64,000 nt of DNA from Pseudomonas sp. IAC-BECa141 (GTDB lineage Bacteria > Pseudomonadota > Gammaproteobacteria > Pseudomonadales > Pseudomonadaceae), in contig NZ_CP065410.1 in assembly GCF_020544405.1 (NCBI RefSeq), positions 3,100,001-3,164,000 of the forward strand, in the 5' to 3' direction. Position numbers and translations under genes: made by a program. The notes below the pieces were generated by a model. The model saw nothing but the letters and a program-made list of their open reading frames with translations. It was not told the origin of the DNA and ran no database searches. Shown piece after piece: positions 16,643 through 26,142 of the stretch. Numbering within the stretch: the first letter of the stretch is position 1; each line of letters begins with the position of its first letter.

Positions 16643-17967
16643 CAACGCACTCCGAAGCTGCGCAATGCGCCGGGCGAAAAGTACGAGAGGCTGGTGGCGA
16701 GGTTGAACACAAACGGGCGCTGTTGTTCGTTGATCAATCCGGAGACGTGATAGCGCGAGCTCTTGAGGTCATAAGTGACCTCCAGCGCGTTCACTGCCAC
16801 CTGCCCGACCGGGTGATAAAAACTGTGTGCCGCAGTGGTGCGCCACAGCTCGCCGTGCTGATCGTAGACGTCCGCCTCCAGAATCGCCCAGGTATCTTCA
16901 TCAACGTAGAAATGGCGTTGGGTGTAGATGTGCCTGGCGCCGGGCTTCAGGGTAGCGACCACTTCCCAGACACGGTGCAGTTCGTAGCGCGTCGGCCCCG
17001 GGTCGAGATGACCACGCTGGATCAGCCCGCTGTAGCGCAAGTCCGGGGACGCCAGCCGGTAGCTGTTGTAGGGCACATGCAGCAGTTTTTTGCCGAGCAA
17101 TTTCCACTCGTACCGGTCGGGTGCGCCATTGAACATGTCGCGGCTGTCTGCGGTACGCAGTCCTGCCGTGCCGGGGCCGGTGGTGTCATAGTCGACTCCC
17201 GGGGCGCGGCGCACCCGTCGCTGGCCGGCACTGTAGACCCAAGAAAGGCGTGGTTGGGCGACTTGATCGAGCGTCTCGTGCACGACGATGGCATCGCCGG
17301 CCACACGTGACGGCGCGGTCATCCGGTAGGTGAAGTAGTACAGGATATTATCGGTCGCATCATCTGAGACGGGTTGCGGGAGAGCGACGTCCTGACGCGA
17401 GCTCATGCGCACGAAGCGACCGTTCTTCAGCGGCGTCACGCTGTCGGACATCAGGCTGTAGCTGGCGTTGCGTGGGCGTGTCAGATGGTTCCAGATCACC
17501 TGCAGGCCGTTGGCAGGAATGGGAAAGGCAATCGCCCCGGAAAAACCCTTCAAGCCATTGCCACCATCCACCAGCGTTGCATTGGCAGCATTGCGTGCTG
17601 CCGACAGGGCCACCGCTGAAGGTACGCCGGCACTGCGATGAGTCGGGTAGACCGGCAATCGCATTGTTTCGGGAAACCGCTTGAGCATGGCGATCTGGCC
17701 TGGTGTCAACTGATCCTGATACTGCTGCGCATTCGCGGCGGTGATCTCATAAAGCGGTTGTTCATCGGCGTATGGGTCAAGCGGCGTACCATTGCTGGCC
17801 AACCGAAACTGCGCGGTGTCGAGTCCGCCCTGCCAGGCTGGAATTCTGCCATCGGCGCTGGCGGCACGTTCCGCTCCCGCCGGGGTCAGGTGTTCGCCAA
17901 GGCCGTCCGCCGCCATCGCACCGGTGATCCAGAGCAAACCGAATAGCATCATGCATGTGGTCTTCAT
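16642..17967 (-). CDS. DUF1329 exported protein
   Basis: 441 residues with a signal peptide (MKTTCMMLFGLLWITGAMAADG), then the DUF1329 pattern: LTPAGAERAASADGRIPAWQ at the mature start, FPIPANGLQVIWNHLTRPRN near 165, YVDEDTWAILEADVYDQHG near 370. DUF1329 proteins resemble LolB/MlaD-like lipid-handling beta folds and nearly always sit beside DUF1302 genes, as here (11 bp gap). They are thought to act with DUF1302 outer-membrane proteins in handling hydrophobic substrates. The mechanism is unproven. Confidence 0.9.
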   Translation of the reverse strand: MKTTCMMLFGLLWITGAMAADGLGEHLTPAGAERAASADGRIPAWQGGLDTAQFRLASNGTPLDPYADEQPLYEITAANAQQYQDQLTPGQIAMLKRFPETMRLPVYPTHRSAGVPSAVALSAARNAANATLVDGGNGLKGFSGAIAFPIPANGLQVIWNHLTRPRNASYSLMSDSVTPLKNGRFVRMSSRQDVALPQPVSDDATDNILYYFTYRMTAPSRVAGDAIVVHETLDQVAQPRLSWVYSAGQRRVRRAPGVDYDTTGPGTAGLRTADSRDMFNGAPDRYEWKLLGKKLLHVPYNSYRLASPDLRYSGLIQRGHLDPGPTRYELHRVWEVVATLKPGARHIYTQRHFYVDEDTWAILEADVYDQHGELWRTTAAHSFYHPVGQVAVNALEVTYDLKSSRYHVSGLINEQQRPFVFNLATSLSYFSPGALRSFGVR

Positions 17968-17978
17968 CGTCGTGCCCT

Positions 17979-19832
17979 TCAGAAAGTGACGCCCAAGCTC
18001 AGTGAGAGAAAATCGCGGTCGCCGCGCGTGCCGTAATCGCCGTCGATGTAATCGGTGTAAGCGAGACTTACGCTGTAGGTACTGGCGAGCGTCGCGTCCA
18101 GACCGACGCTGATGGCTTTCGAGCCCTCACTGAATGCCGAGCCCTCCAGCGGCCCTGTGCCGTGCACGTCATGAGCCCAGGACAGGTTCGGGCGAAAATC
18201 GAAACCGGCCAGAACATTGGGATAGGTCCACGTTGCGCGCACGCGGTAGCCCCAGGAAAACGGCGTGAGAAACCCTTCGTTGTTGCAGTGCTGCGGCGTT
18301 TTCGAGATGGCCTGACAAACGCGAGGATCGGCCAGTTCTCCGCTGTTGAATGTGCCCGAGCGTCCATACCGGGGGCCGCCGCGCCCCTCCAGACCGCCGA
18401 CATACGTGGCGCCGATTTCGCCCACCAGCAGCAGCTGACTGGCCCCCATCATTTGACCGAACGAATGCAGGGCGGTGATTTGTGCCTGGGTCATTTCCTT
18501 GCGCCGGTAGCCATCGAACAGCGCACTGTCGCGGTCGGTTCTCAAACCTTCGCCCAGCAATGGCGAGCGACCGTCGATATTGAGCAGTGACTGAATAATG
18601 TCCGTGCCGTTGAGTTGCATCGGCATGTTCGGCCGATAGCTCAGTTCGCCCTGCAGCGCCGTTCCAGTACGCAGGGTGGTGGCGAACGAAAGCCCATACA
18701 GGCGAATGTCTTCCGGGTACTGGACCTGATATTGCGAAGTCCCCAGACGCAGTGCGCCAGTCAGCGACTGGCCTGCGGCCGAGGCCACAAATGCCCCGCA
18801 CCCGGCAGCGCCAATACCCAGGTTGGCGCACAACTGCGGAGCAAACGCGGTGTTGTTGAAATACGGGCTGCTGACGGTGCCCATGTAAGGCGTGCGGCTG
18901 TGATAGTTGGCCGCGTAGGCGCCGAATTCGGTGTCCACAGCGCTGACGTACCAGCGCAGCGACAATCCCCATTGCCCGCCGTTGCGTGCGTCATCGTCTG
19001 CTGCGCGGGGAATGCGCACGCCCTCTTGCGTCAGGTTGACCCCCAACGGCGTCAACCCGGCCACGGCGGCAGGGTTACCCAGCAATTTGGCGCCGACATC
19101 AAGGCCATCGCAGCCGTCAGGCAGAAAATCGTTGTTGGAGAAAAACGTCGCGCAGTTGTCGAGTTGAGTCTGCTCCCAATCAAGTTGATAGAAAGCGTCG
19201 AACGACAGTGCCTCGGTCAGGTTTTGCGTGACATAGAACAGGTTGACCGGCACCAGCGCATCCTTGACTTCGGAACCCGGACGGCGCAGCGCGGACAGGT
19301 TGAACGGGTTGATGACGTTGAGCCCGCCCTGAATGAAGGTGCTTTCGCCCCAGTTCACCACTTGCTTGCCCAGGCGCACCGAGCCCGGCTGGCCGTCGAT
19401 GTCGTAGAGGTAGTAGCCAAAAGCATCGAGCAACTGAGTGCCCGCGGTTTTCGCCGATCGCTTGCGGTTGTTGTCGGCGACCTTCTTGAAGCGCTGGTCA
19501 TGATCGCGCAGCGCGGTGTCGTACCAATATGTGCCGCGTAAAAACACGCCAATGTTGTCACGCTTCAGCTCAAGGTCATGGGTACCCTTGAACACCGCCG
19601 AGAACACATCGCCGGAGGCGAAGTTGAGTTTGCCATCGTCGCTGTTGGCGCTGTTGTGCAACGCCGGATCAGGGTTGGCCGTGGAAATACTCGTGCCCAG
19701 GCTCAGCGCCGAATCGAACTGGGCTTCGAGATCGTTCCATTGAAATTGCAGAGCGACGGCAGGACTGGAAACACAACAGCAAGACAATAAAAAAAACGAC
19801 GGTCGAGCGAGACCGCGAATATGCAATTGCAT
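17979..19832 (-). CDS. DUF1302 outer-membrane-type protein
   Basis: About 617 residues with a signal peptide (LARPSFFLLSCCCVSSPAVA), then beta-barrel-like alternation with aromatic girdles, ending DRDFLSLSLGVTF with a terminal Phe as in outer-membrane porins. DUF1302 members belong to a FadL/OmpA-like outer-membrane group linked to sterol, terpene or aromatic catabolism. ATG 19832 (GAGG seven bases upstream) is preferred over the GTG one codon before. It is the first gene of an operon with DUF1329, YidH and DUF202 proteins. Confidence 0.88.
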   Translation of the reverse strand: MQLHIRGLARPSFFLLSCCCVSSPAVALQFQWNDLEAQFDSALSLGTSISTANPDPALHNSANSDDGKLNFASGDVFSAVFKGTHDLELKRDNIGVFLRGTYWYDTALRDHDQRFKKVADNNRKRSAKTAGTQLLDAFGYYLYDIDGQPGSVRLGKQVVNWGESTFIQGGLNVINPFNLSALRRPGSEVKDALVPVNLFYVTQNLTEALSFDAFYQLDWEQTQLDNCATFFSNNDFLPDGCDGLDVGAKLLGNPAAVAGLTPLGVNLTQEGVRIPRAADDDARNGGQWGLSLRWYVSAVDTEFGAYAANYHSRTPYMGTVSSPYFNNTAFAPQLCANLGIGAAGCGAFVASAAGQSLTGALRLGTSQYQVQYPEDIRLYGLSFATTLRTGTALQGELSYRPNMPMQLNGTDIIQSLLNIDGRSPLLGEGLRTDRDSALFDGYRRKEMTQAQITALHSFGQMMGASQLLLVGEIGATYVGGLEGRGGPRYGRSGTFNSGELADPRVCQAISKTPQHCNNEGFLTPFSWGYRVRATWTYPNVLAGFDFRPNLSWAHDVHGTGPLEGSAFSEGSKAISVGLDATLASTYSVSLAYTDYIDGDYGTRGDRDFLSLSLGVTF

Positions 19833-20047
19833 CACTCTTTACCTCTTATTGTGTTTATCGAGAGTGAGATTTCCGGGGATGTCTTGTAGCGGGGACAGCG
19901 GCCGCTGACTCAGCAGGCAAGCGGATTGTTGCGGTTGATCTGGGCCTCTTGTTATGTCTCTATGGATACTAAGTAGGCGCCCCGACCTGAACAAATAGCG
20001 TCTTCAGATAGTTGCCATAACACTTCGGCATACCAGAGATTGACCCC

Positions 20048-21004
20048 ATGACGTTGAAACAGCTGCGTTACCTCATCGCGATTGTCGAGGCTGGAAGCTT
20101 CTCCAGCGCCGCGCGACGCGCCTTCATTGCCCAACCGGCGTTGAGTCGACAGATCGGCTTGCTGGAAAGCGAACTGGATATGCAATTGCTGTCGCGCCTG
20201 CATGACGGCATCGAATTGACCGACGCCGGCCGGCAGTTGTATGAGGTGGCGCGTTCGGTGATTCAGCAAGTCGACTCGGTGAAGGATGAGCTCAAATCAA
20301 GCCGTGGCAATCCCATGGGGCACGTGTCGATCTCCATTCCGGCGACGGCGTCGGCGCTGCTGCTGCCCGCGATCATCACCCAGGCGCAGAGCAAATTTCC
20401 GGGGATCAAATTGACGGTGTGGGACGGCCTGAGCCGTGAAGGCGGCCAGGCGATCGAGTTGGGCAAGGTCGATTTCGGTGTGGTGCCCAATGCCGAGGAG
20501 CTGGAACACGTCATCGCCGAACCGGTGTTTACCGAGGACCTTTTCTGGGTCGGTGCCACCGCGCAAGAAGCCAATCACTCACCGATCAGCCTCGCCGAAG
20601 CGGCCGCGACGCGCCTGGTGATGCCGCCGCGCGCACTGCATCTGCGCCGGCGTATCGAACAGGCCGCAATGGAAGCCGGCGTGACACTCGATTCCAGCTA
20701 CGAACAACAGTCGGCGCCGGGCATCAGCAGTCTGGTGCGCGCGGGACTGGCAGCGACCATCAGCAACTGGCCGCCATTGACGGATCTGCTTGAACCGATC
20801 TCAGCGCGACTGATCGTCGAGCCGCGCATCACGCGCACCGTGTCCCTCGCCCATTCGCAGCACAAGCCGCTGTCGTTCGCCGCCACCTGCATGCGCGACC
20901 TGGTGCGCAGCCTGCTTGTAGACGCTGTCATCGAAGGCCGCTGGAAAGGCAGCCTGATCGAACGCACTATCGAGCCACCGCTGAGTTTTGTCGGCGAAGC
21001 CTGA
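20048..21004 (+). CDS. LysR-family transcriptional regulator (CatM/Nac-like)
   Basis: 318 residues. The N-terminal HTH MTLKQLRYLIAIVEAGSFSSAARRAF...QPALSRQIGLLE is typical of Cbl/Nac/CatR-type LTTRs, followed by an effector-binding domain. It reads away from the DUF1302 operon across a 215-bp gap and towards the MFS gene, with which it converges 34 bp downstream. It could regulate the DUF1302 operon (divergent) or the MFS/acyl-CoA genes; position favours the divergent operon. Confidence 0.88.
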   Translation: MTLKQLRYLIAIVEAGSFSSAARRAFIAQPALSRQIGLLESELDMQLLSRLHDGIELTDAGRQLYEVARSVIQQVDSVKDELKSSRGNPMGHVSISIPATASALLLPAIITQAQSKFPGIKLTVWDGLSREGGQAIELGKVDFGVVPNAEELEHVIAEPVFTEDLFWVGATAQEANHSPISLAEAAATRLVMPPRALHLRRRIEQAAMEAGVTLDSSYEQQSAPGISSLVRAGLAATISNWPPLTDLLEPISARLIVEPRITRTVSLAHSQHKPLSFAATCMRDLVRSLLVDAVIEGRWKGSLIERTIEPPLSFVGEA

Positions 21005-21011
21005 AGCTGTC

Positions 21012-21034
21012 ACGGCGCAGTCGGACGGCGCCGT
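21012..21034. terminator. Hairpin between convergent LysR and MFS genes
   Basis: ACGGCGC at 21012-21018 pairs with GCGCCGT at 21028-21034 across a nine-base loop and is followed by TTTGC. A seven-pair GC stem in a 34-bp convergent gap is likely a shared terminator. Confidence 0.55.
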
Positions 21035-21038
21035 TTGC

Positions 21039-22337
21039 TCAAATCACTGCCGGCCGCCCGACAGCGTCGACCTGAAGCAAGCGCTGGCGAGTCTTCTGCG
21101 GATTCATCCACAACAAGCCCGCCAGCCCGGCAACCACCAGCACCGCCCCGCATACCAGAAACCCTTCGGCGTAACCCGCCGGATGCTCGGCGCCAGCACC
21201 CTGCACCAACAATCCGGTGACCACCGGAGCCGACAGACCGGCCAGCGACGCAATGCCGTTGCCAATCGCGAGGACGCCTGCACGCTGGCTGCCCGGCGTG
21301 AACTCGGCGAGCATCGCCGGGCCGACCGAATACATCACCAGGGCCAGCCCCCCGCTGAACGTCAGACAGACGATCCGCTCCACGTTGCTCAGTCCCTCAA
21401 GCATGAGCGCGGCGGACAGCAGGCCGCTGACAATCAGGCAAATGGCAACGAATGCGCCCCGCGACCAGCGGGTCGTGATGCCCGCACGCATGAACCGTTG
21501 CGATAACCAGGCCAGAAACAGACTCAACGGTGTCGTCACCACCACGAACAGTACAAACACCCGCCCCGTCATGATCGGGTCAATGCCCAAACCGGTCTGC
21601 AGGTAGCTCGGCACCCATGTCAGGGTCAGTGCCAGCGACCAGTTGGCGGCGAAATGACAGAGGTAGTTGCTCAGTACCGTGCTGTCGAGCAGCAGCCGCC
21701 GATAAGCGACTCTCCCTTCGTCCAGTCTCAATTGCCCGGTGCGAATCCTGTCGAGGGTGCCTTCGCTGCCAAGCAACCACCACAACACACACCACACTGC
21801 ACCGATCACCGCGAGCACGATGAAGTTCATGCGCCAGCCGTAATGCACGCTGATCCACGGGATCATCGCACCGGCGACCAGCAGCCCCAGCGCACTGCCC
21901 GTGTGCAGCAGCGCAACCGGCAGATTGCGACGGTCATTGGGAAACCATTTGTACAGCGCATGGGTCGCAACTGGCGACGCCGGGCCTTCGCCAATACCGA
22001 GCAACACCCGGCAGGCAATGATGGCCCACAGCGAACTGACGAACAGCATCGGTAACTGGATCACCGCCCAGAACGCCCCCATGCCCAGCAACAATGTGCG
22101 CGTGGGGCGGCGGTTGGCGACAAATCCCCCGATCACAGCGGATATGGCAAAAAACCAGTGCAAGGCGCCGCCCACCAGACCGAATTCGGTGGGGGTCAGG
22201 CCCAGCTCCTTGGACATCGGTACCGCGACCAGGCCAATGACCACTTTGTCGAGGAAGTTCACCAGCATCAAAACCGCCAGCAGTACCGCAATCATCCAGG
22301 CCGTGCCCGGACGCGCAGGTTTGTCAGTGTGAGTCAT
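21039..22337 (-). CDS. MFS transporter, anion:cation symporter-like
   Basis: 432 residues with about 12 transmembrane segments. The N-terminal VNFLDKVVIGLVAVPMSKEL and LLGIGEGPASPVATHALYKW elements are typical of the ACS family (MFS importers of organic anions such as aromatic or sugar acids). ATG 22337 has GAGAG six bases upstream; ATG 22343 would touch that site directly. It lies downstream of the acyl-CoA dehydrogenase and ligase genes (67 bp gap), so it probably imports the carboxylic acid that the ligase activates. Confidence 0.88.
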   Translation of the reverse strand: MTHTDKPARPGTAWMIAVLLAVLMLVNFLDKVVIGLVAVPMSKELGLTPTEFGLVGGALHWFFAISAVIGGFVANRRPTRTLLLGMGAFWAVIQLPMLFVSSLWAIIACRVLLGIGEGPASPVATHALYKWFPNDRRNLPVALLHTGSALGLLVAGAMIPWISVHYGWRMNFIVLAVIGAVWCVLWWLLGSEGTLDRIRTGQLRLDEGRVAYRRLLLDSTVLSNYLCHFAANWSLALTLTWVPSYLQTGLGIDPIMTGRVFVLFVVVTTPLSLFLAWLSQRFMRAGITTRWSRGAFVAICLIVSGLLSAALMLEGLSNVERIVCLTFSGGLALVMYSVGPAMLAEFTPGSQRAGVLAIGNGIASLAGLSAPVVTGLLVQGAGAEHPAGYAEGFLVCGAVLVVAGLAGLLWMNPQKTRQRLLQVDAVGRPAVI

Positions 22338-22404
22338 GGTCATCTCTCGTTATTGTTTTTATCGGAGCGTCCGGCCCGCAAGGCCGGACGTACAGCAAGC
22401 GACC

Positions 22405-23568
22405 CTAAGCGGGCATCAGCACGCCTTTGGCGATGGTGTTGCGCTGGATTTCACTGGTTCCGGTCAGGATGCGCATCATTCGCGTCGCACGGAAAATCCA
22501 CTCCACGGGATGCCCGCGCAACAGACCGGCACCGCCGTGGATCTGCACTGCACGATCAGCGATCCGGAACGCGGTCTCCGAGACGAACAGCTTGCACATC
22601 GGTGCCTGGGTACGAATGTCGCCACCGCTGTCATTTACTGCCGCAGTGGCGTACACCATGCTTCGGGCAGCGTGCAGTTCGGTGGCCATGTCGGCGATCA
22701 TGTGATTGATCGACTGGAACATCGCGATCGGCTGACCGAACTGCTTGCGGGTTCGCGCGTAGTCGATCGACAGGTTCAGCGCCAGACCGGCCAGCCCCAG
22801 CAACGTCGGGCAATGGAGCAGGCGGTTGAGGGTAATGCGGCCCATCGCCAATTTGAAGCCCTGCCCCTCTTCGCCGATGCGATGGGTCACCGGTACGCGA
22901 ACTTCATCGAGAAAAATATCCCCATGCGCACCGCCGCCGGACATCACCGAATAGTCGCTTTCGATGCGTACGCCGGGTGCTTTCAGGTCGACAAAAAAAG
23001 CCGAAATGTTTTGTGCTCCCGTGCCCGGTCCGGTGACCGCCAATAGCACGGCAATGTCGGCGTAAGGTGCGCCTGAAATGAAGCGTTTGCCGCCGTTGAG
23101 AACGTAATGGTCACCCTCCAGCCGCGCACGGGTCTGAATGGCCGCCGCATCAGAACCGGCCTCGCTTTCAGTGAGGGCGAAGCACACGGTTTTCTGCGCT
23201 TTGCAGATGGGCTGCAGGATCGTTTCGACCTGCACGGGACTTGCGACTTTGAACAGATGACCAATGCGCGGCGGACCGGACAGTTCGCCCAGAATGTGTG
23301 GCGCCAGCATCGAACCGGTCAGCACCGTCGCCTCCTTCACCGCACACAGATCGGCGACGCTCAGCCCCGCGCCGCCGATGGCTTCGGGCAGCATGATGTT
23401 GTAGTAACCCAATTCGCACGAACGCTGCCAGACCTGCTGCAATACCTGGCGGGGATGCGGTTCGGCCCAACTGAGGCCTTCACGCTGTTCAAGCGGGCGG
23501 ATTTCTTCGCGTACAAAGCCCTCGATGCCTTCGATAATGCCGCGCGCCTTTTCACTTGGTTGATACAT
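22405..23568 (-). CDS. Acyl-CoA dehydrogenase
   Basis: A 387-residue classical ACAD beginning MYQPSEKARG. It has the FAD-binding CFALTESEAGSDAAA near 130, the middle domain, and C-terminal CKLFVSETAFRIADRAVQIHGG with RMMRILTGTSEIQRNTIAKG. The catalytic Glu region is not of the glutaryl type. ATG 23568 follows a GAGG site; the longer open frame upstream lacks homology. It lies 14 bp downstream of the acyl-CoA ligase, so ligase, dehydrogenase and carrier form one operon for a carboxylic acid. Confidence 0.9.
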   Translation of the reverse strand: MYQPSEKARGIIEGIEGFVREEIRPLEQREGLSWAEPHPRQVLQQVWQRSCELGYYNIMLPEAIGGAGLSVADLCAVKEATVLTGSMLAPHILGELSGPPRIGHLFKVASPVQVETILQPICKAQKTVCFALTESEAGSDAAAIQTRARLEGDHYVLNGGKRFISGAPYADIAVLLAVTGPGTGAQNISAFFVDLKAPGVRIESDYSVMSGGGAHGDIFLDEVRVPVTHRIGEEGQGFKLAMGRITLNRLLHCPTLLGLAGLALNLSIDYARTRKQFGQPIAMFQSINHMIADMATELHAARSMVYATAAVNDSGGDIRTQAPMCKLFVSETAFRIADRAVQIHGGAGLLRGHPVEWIFRATRMMRILTGTSEIQRNTIAKGVLMPA

Positions 23569-23582
23569 GATGATGTCCTCGG

Positions 23583-25130
23583 TCAGATGCGGCGTTCGCT
23601 GTTTTGCCAATAGGCATCGCGGATCAGGCGGCGGACCACCTTGCCGTTGGGGTTTTTCGGCAACTCGCTGACGAAATCCACGCCGCGCGGTTTCTTGAAG
23701 CCGGCCAGGATCCGGGCGCAATGCTCGATGATTTCGGTTGCGCTGATCTCGGCGCCGGGCTTGAGTACGATGACGGCGTGCACCGCTTCGCCCCACTGCT
23801 CGTCGGGGACGCCGACCACCGCCGCCTCAAAGACCTGCGGCAAGGTGTAAAGCACCTGTTCGACCTCGGTCGGGTAGACGTTGAAGCCGCCGGAAATGAT
23901 CATTTCCTTTTTGCGGTCGACGATGAATACATAACCCTCGTCGTCCACCGTCGCCAGGTCGCCAGTAAGGTAGTAACCGTCGCGCATCACCTCCGCGGTC
24001 AGCTGTGGCGCCCGCCAGTAGCCCTGCATGATGTCTGGCCCCTTAACGACAATTTCGCCAATCTCACCGGGCTTTACATCGTCGAACCCATCATTGACCA
24101 CCCGCAGGTCTGTCTCGAAATAACAACGCCCGCACGAGCCCAGACGCCGGTAGTCACCGTCCTCGCACAAGTGATCCTGTTCGGTCAGCACGGTCACCAG
24201 CGAGCAGGTTTCACCCGCGCCGTAACCCTGCGCCAGAATCGGCCCGAACACCTCTATAGCGCGTTTTACCAACGACGGTGCCATGGGCGCGGCGCCATAC
24301 ATGAGCAGGCGCAGACTGCTCAGGTCATACCGTGACACGTCTGGGAGATTCACCAGCCGATTGATCATCGCAGGGACCAGAAACAGGCGCGTTACCCGTT
24401 CGCGCTGAATGCTTTCCAGCAACTGCCGATCGTCGTAACGCTCCAGCAGCAGGTTGCAGGCACCGACAGCCAGCAACGGCATCAACTGCATGCCGCTGGC
24501 ATGGGTGATCGGGCCGACGTGAGCCATGACATCGCCCGGCACTGCTCGTCGCGTGGGGCTGGCGATACTCTTGCGGATCAGCGCCTTGCGGTTGCCGACG
24601 CTGAGCATGGCAGCCTTGAGCACGCCGGAACTGCCAGAGGTGTAATGCAAAACGGCGAGGGTGTCGTCAGGCAGATCACAGCTGACAGGCTTGTCACAGC
24701 CTTGGCTGAGCAAGGTCGGGTAATCGATGTCGGCGCCACCTTCGTCCAGCGATACGATCAAGCGCAGTGCGGGCACTTCGGTACGTCGGGCGATCAGCGC
24801 TTCGGCGAATGCCGCCGTGGTGATCAGCGCCACGCTGCAGGAATCGTTGAGGATCTGAACGACTTCATCCAGCGACAGCCTTGCGTTGATCGGGACCTTG
24901 ACCAGCCCAGCCTTGTAGAACGCCACCTCGGCCTCCACCAGCTCGACTCGGTTGGGCGCAAGAATGCCGACATGCTCACCGGTGCGGATACCCTTCTCCA
25001 GCAGGCTGGAAGCAAGCTGATTGGTGCGTCGCTCAAGCTGAGCAAATGTAAGCCGGCTTCGGTGATCAATGACCGCCATATGCTGCGGCCAGTACTTGGC
25101 ACTTCGACTAATTATTTTTCCGAGGTTCAC
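23583..25130 (-). CDS. AMP-forming acyl-CoA ligase
   Basis: 515 residues of the ANL superfamily: N-terminal domain with the P-loop region LHYTSGSSGVLKAAM near residue 160, A5 region QGYGAGETCSL, A7 YLTGDLATVDDEGYV, hinge DRKKEMIISGG and C-terminal Lys region NPNGKVVRRLIRD. The usual P-loop TSGTTGxPKG is altered to TSGSSGVLKA, with the last Gly replaced by Ala. The start is GTG at 25130 (MNLGKIISRSA). It activates an unidentified carboxylate to acyl-CoA for the dehydrogenase downstream. Confidence 0.9.
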   Translation of the reverse strand: MNLGKIISRSAKYWPQHMAVIDHRSRLTFAQLERRTNQLASSLLEKGIRTGEHVGILAPNRVELVEAEVAFYKAGLVKVPINARLSLDEVVQILNDSCSVALITTAAFAEALIARRTEVPALRLIVSLDEGGADIDYPTLLSQGCDKPVSCDLPDDTLAVLHYTSGSSGVLKAAMLSVGNRKALIRKSIASPTRRAVPGDVMAHVGPITHASGMQLMPLLAVGACNLLLERYDDRQLLESIQRERVTRLFLVPAMINRLVNLPDVSRYDLSSLRLLMYGAAPMAPSLVKRAIEVFGPILAQGYGAGETCSLVTVLTEQDHLCEDGDYRRLGSCGRCYFETDLRVVNDGFDDVKPGEIGEIVVKGPDIMQGYWRAPQLTAEVMRDGYYLTGDLATVDDEGYVFIVDRKKEMIISGGFNVYPTEVEQVLYTLPQVFEAAVVGVPDEQWGEAVHAVIVLKPGAEISATEIIEHCARILAGFKKPRGVDFVSELPKNPNGKVVRRLIRDAYWQNSERRI

Positions 25131-25574
25131 GTTGTTGTTCTCGTCGACAGTAAAAACCCGATCGATGCTAAACAGCGCAAACCCAACGGCGGTAATAACA
25201 GTTACGGATGGGGGCTATAACGTTTTTGACTGGAGCACGATGGATCCGTTGAGCAAGACCTCACGAGCGTCACGATCAATATCCGTCCCGTCCCCGCTAC
25301 TCAACCAAGCCTTCACGTCGTGATGTGAGGCTTCGGATACACACGAAAAATTGCCGCTTCATTGTCAGGTGGTGTTTTTCCGCCTATCTTGTTTAATACC
25401 TATACAAAATGATCTTATGCGTACAACATTTTTTGCTGCCAACCTATTTTTACGGGCCCTCCTGCCGCGAGAAAGCGAAATTTGATGGCCACAACCCTGT
25501 ACGTGCGATGCATGGCGTACAAGAAAGCGGGGCGAATACTTCCCCCGGTACCTCCGCAATCAGGAAGTAAGGCA
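25131..25574. other. Divergent intergenic region, no clear gene
   Basis: 444 bases between the acyl-CoA ligase (minus) and the DUF3833 gene (plus). The plus-strand frame opens at 25482, but its first 31 codons do not resemble a signal peptide and the lipoprotein start is at 25575. An AT-rich patch at 25386-25420 (TTGTTTAATACC, then TATACAAAATGATC) is a plausible promoter for DUF3833 and the photolyase gene. I could not assign a regulator. Confidence 0.5.
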
Positions 25575-26117
25575 ATGTCTCGATTACTGCTGTTACTGAC
25601 ACTGATGCTCAGCATCGCAAGCTGCACCGGCGTGGATGTCAATCGTTATGCCGATCAACAGCCAGCCCTGGATCTGCACCGTTTTTTCAGCCAGCCCGTC
25701 AAGGCCTGGGGAATGTTCCAGAAGCGCAGCGGCGAAGTGACCAAGCGTTTCGAAGTCACGATCGTCAGCCGTCGCGAAGGCGACAACCTGATTCTCGACG
25801 AGCGCTTCCTGTACAGCGACGGTACTCGCCAGCAGCGCGTATGGACATTGACACCCGAGGGCCAGGGACGCTGGAGCGGTCGCGCCGGCGATGTGGTCGG
25901 CGTTGCCCGGGGCCAGATTGCCGGGAACGCCCTGCACTGGCGTTATCGCCTGAACCTGCCGGTCGACGATTCGACCTATGAAATGAGCATGGACGACTGG
26001 ATGTACCTGATGGATGAGGACACGTTGATCAACCGCACCAGCATGTCCAAGTTTGGCGTGGAAGTCGGTCAGGTGACTTTGTTCTTCCGTCGTCAGGGCA
26101 CAGAAGCAAGCCCATGA
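25575..26117 (+). CDS. DUF3833 lipoprotein
   Basis: 180 residues. Signal peptide and lipobox (LMLSIASC, Cys at about residue 16), then FFSQPVKAWGMFQKRSGEV, YSDGTRQQRVWTLTPEG and YRLNLPVDDSTYEMSMDDWMY, the DUF3833 pattern. In several pseudomonads DUF3833 genes occur with light-responsive photolyase, lipocalin and cyclopropane-synthase genes. Here only the photolyase follows (25 bp). Probably an outer-membrane lipoprotein of lipocalin-like type; activity unknown. Confidence 0.85.
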   Translation: MSRLLLLLTLMLSIASCTGVDVNRYADQQPALDLHRFFSQPVKAWGMFQKRSGEVTKRFEVTIVSRREGDNLILDERFLYSDGTRQQRVWTLTPEGQGRWSGRAGDVVGVARGQIAGNALHWRYRLNLPVDDSTYEMSMDDWMYLMDEDTLINRTSMSKFGVEVGQVTLFFRRQGTEASP

Positions 26118-26142
26118 TCCGTACAACGCAGAGCCCAGTTGA

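Noticed and set aside
25482..25574. Upstream extension of the DUF3833 gene
   Set aside because: The added 31 residues would bury the lipoprotein signal; the ATG at 25575 gives a normal lipobox position.
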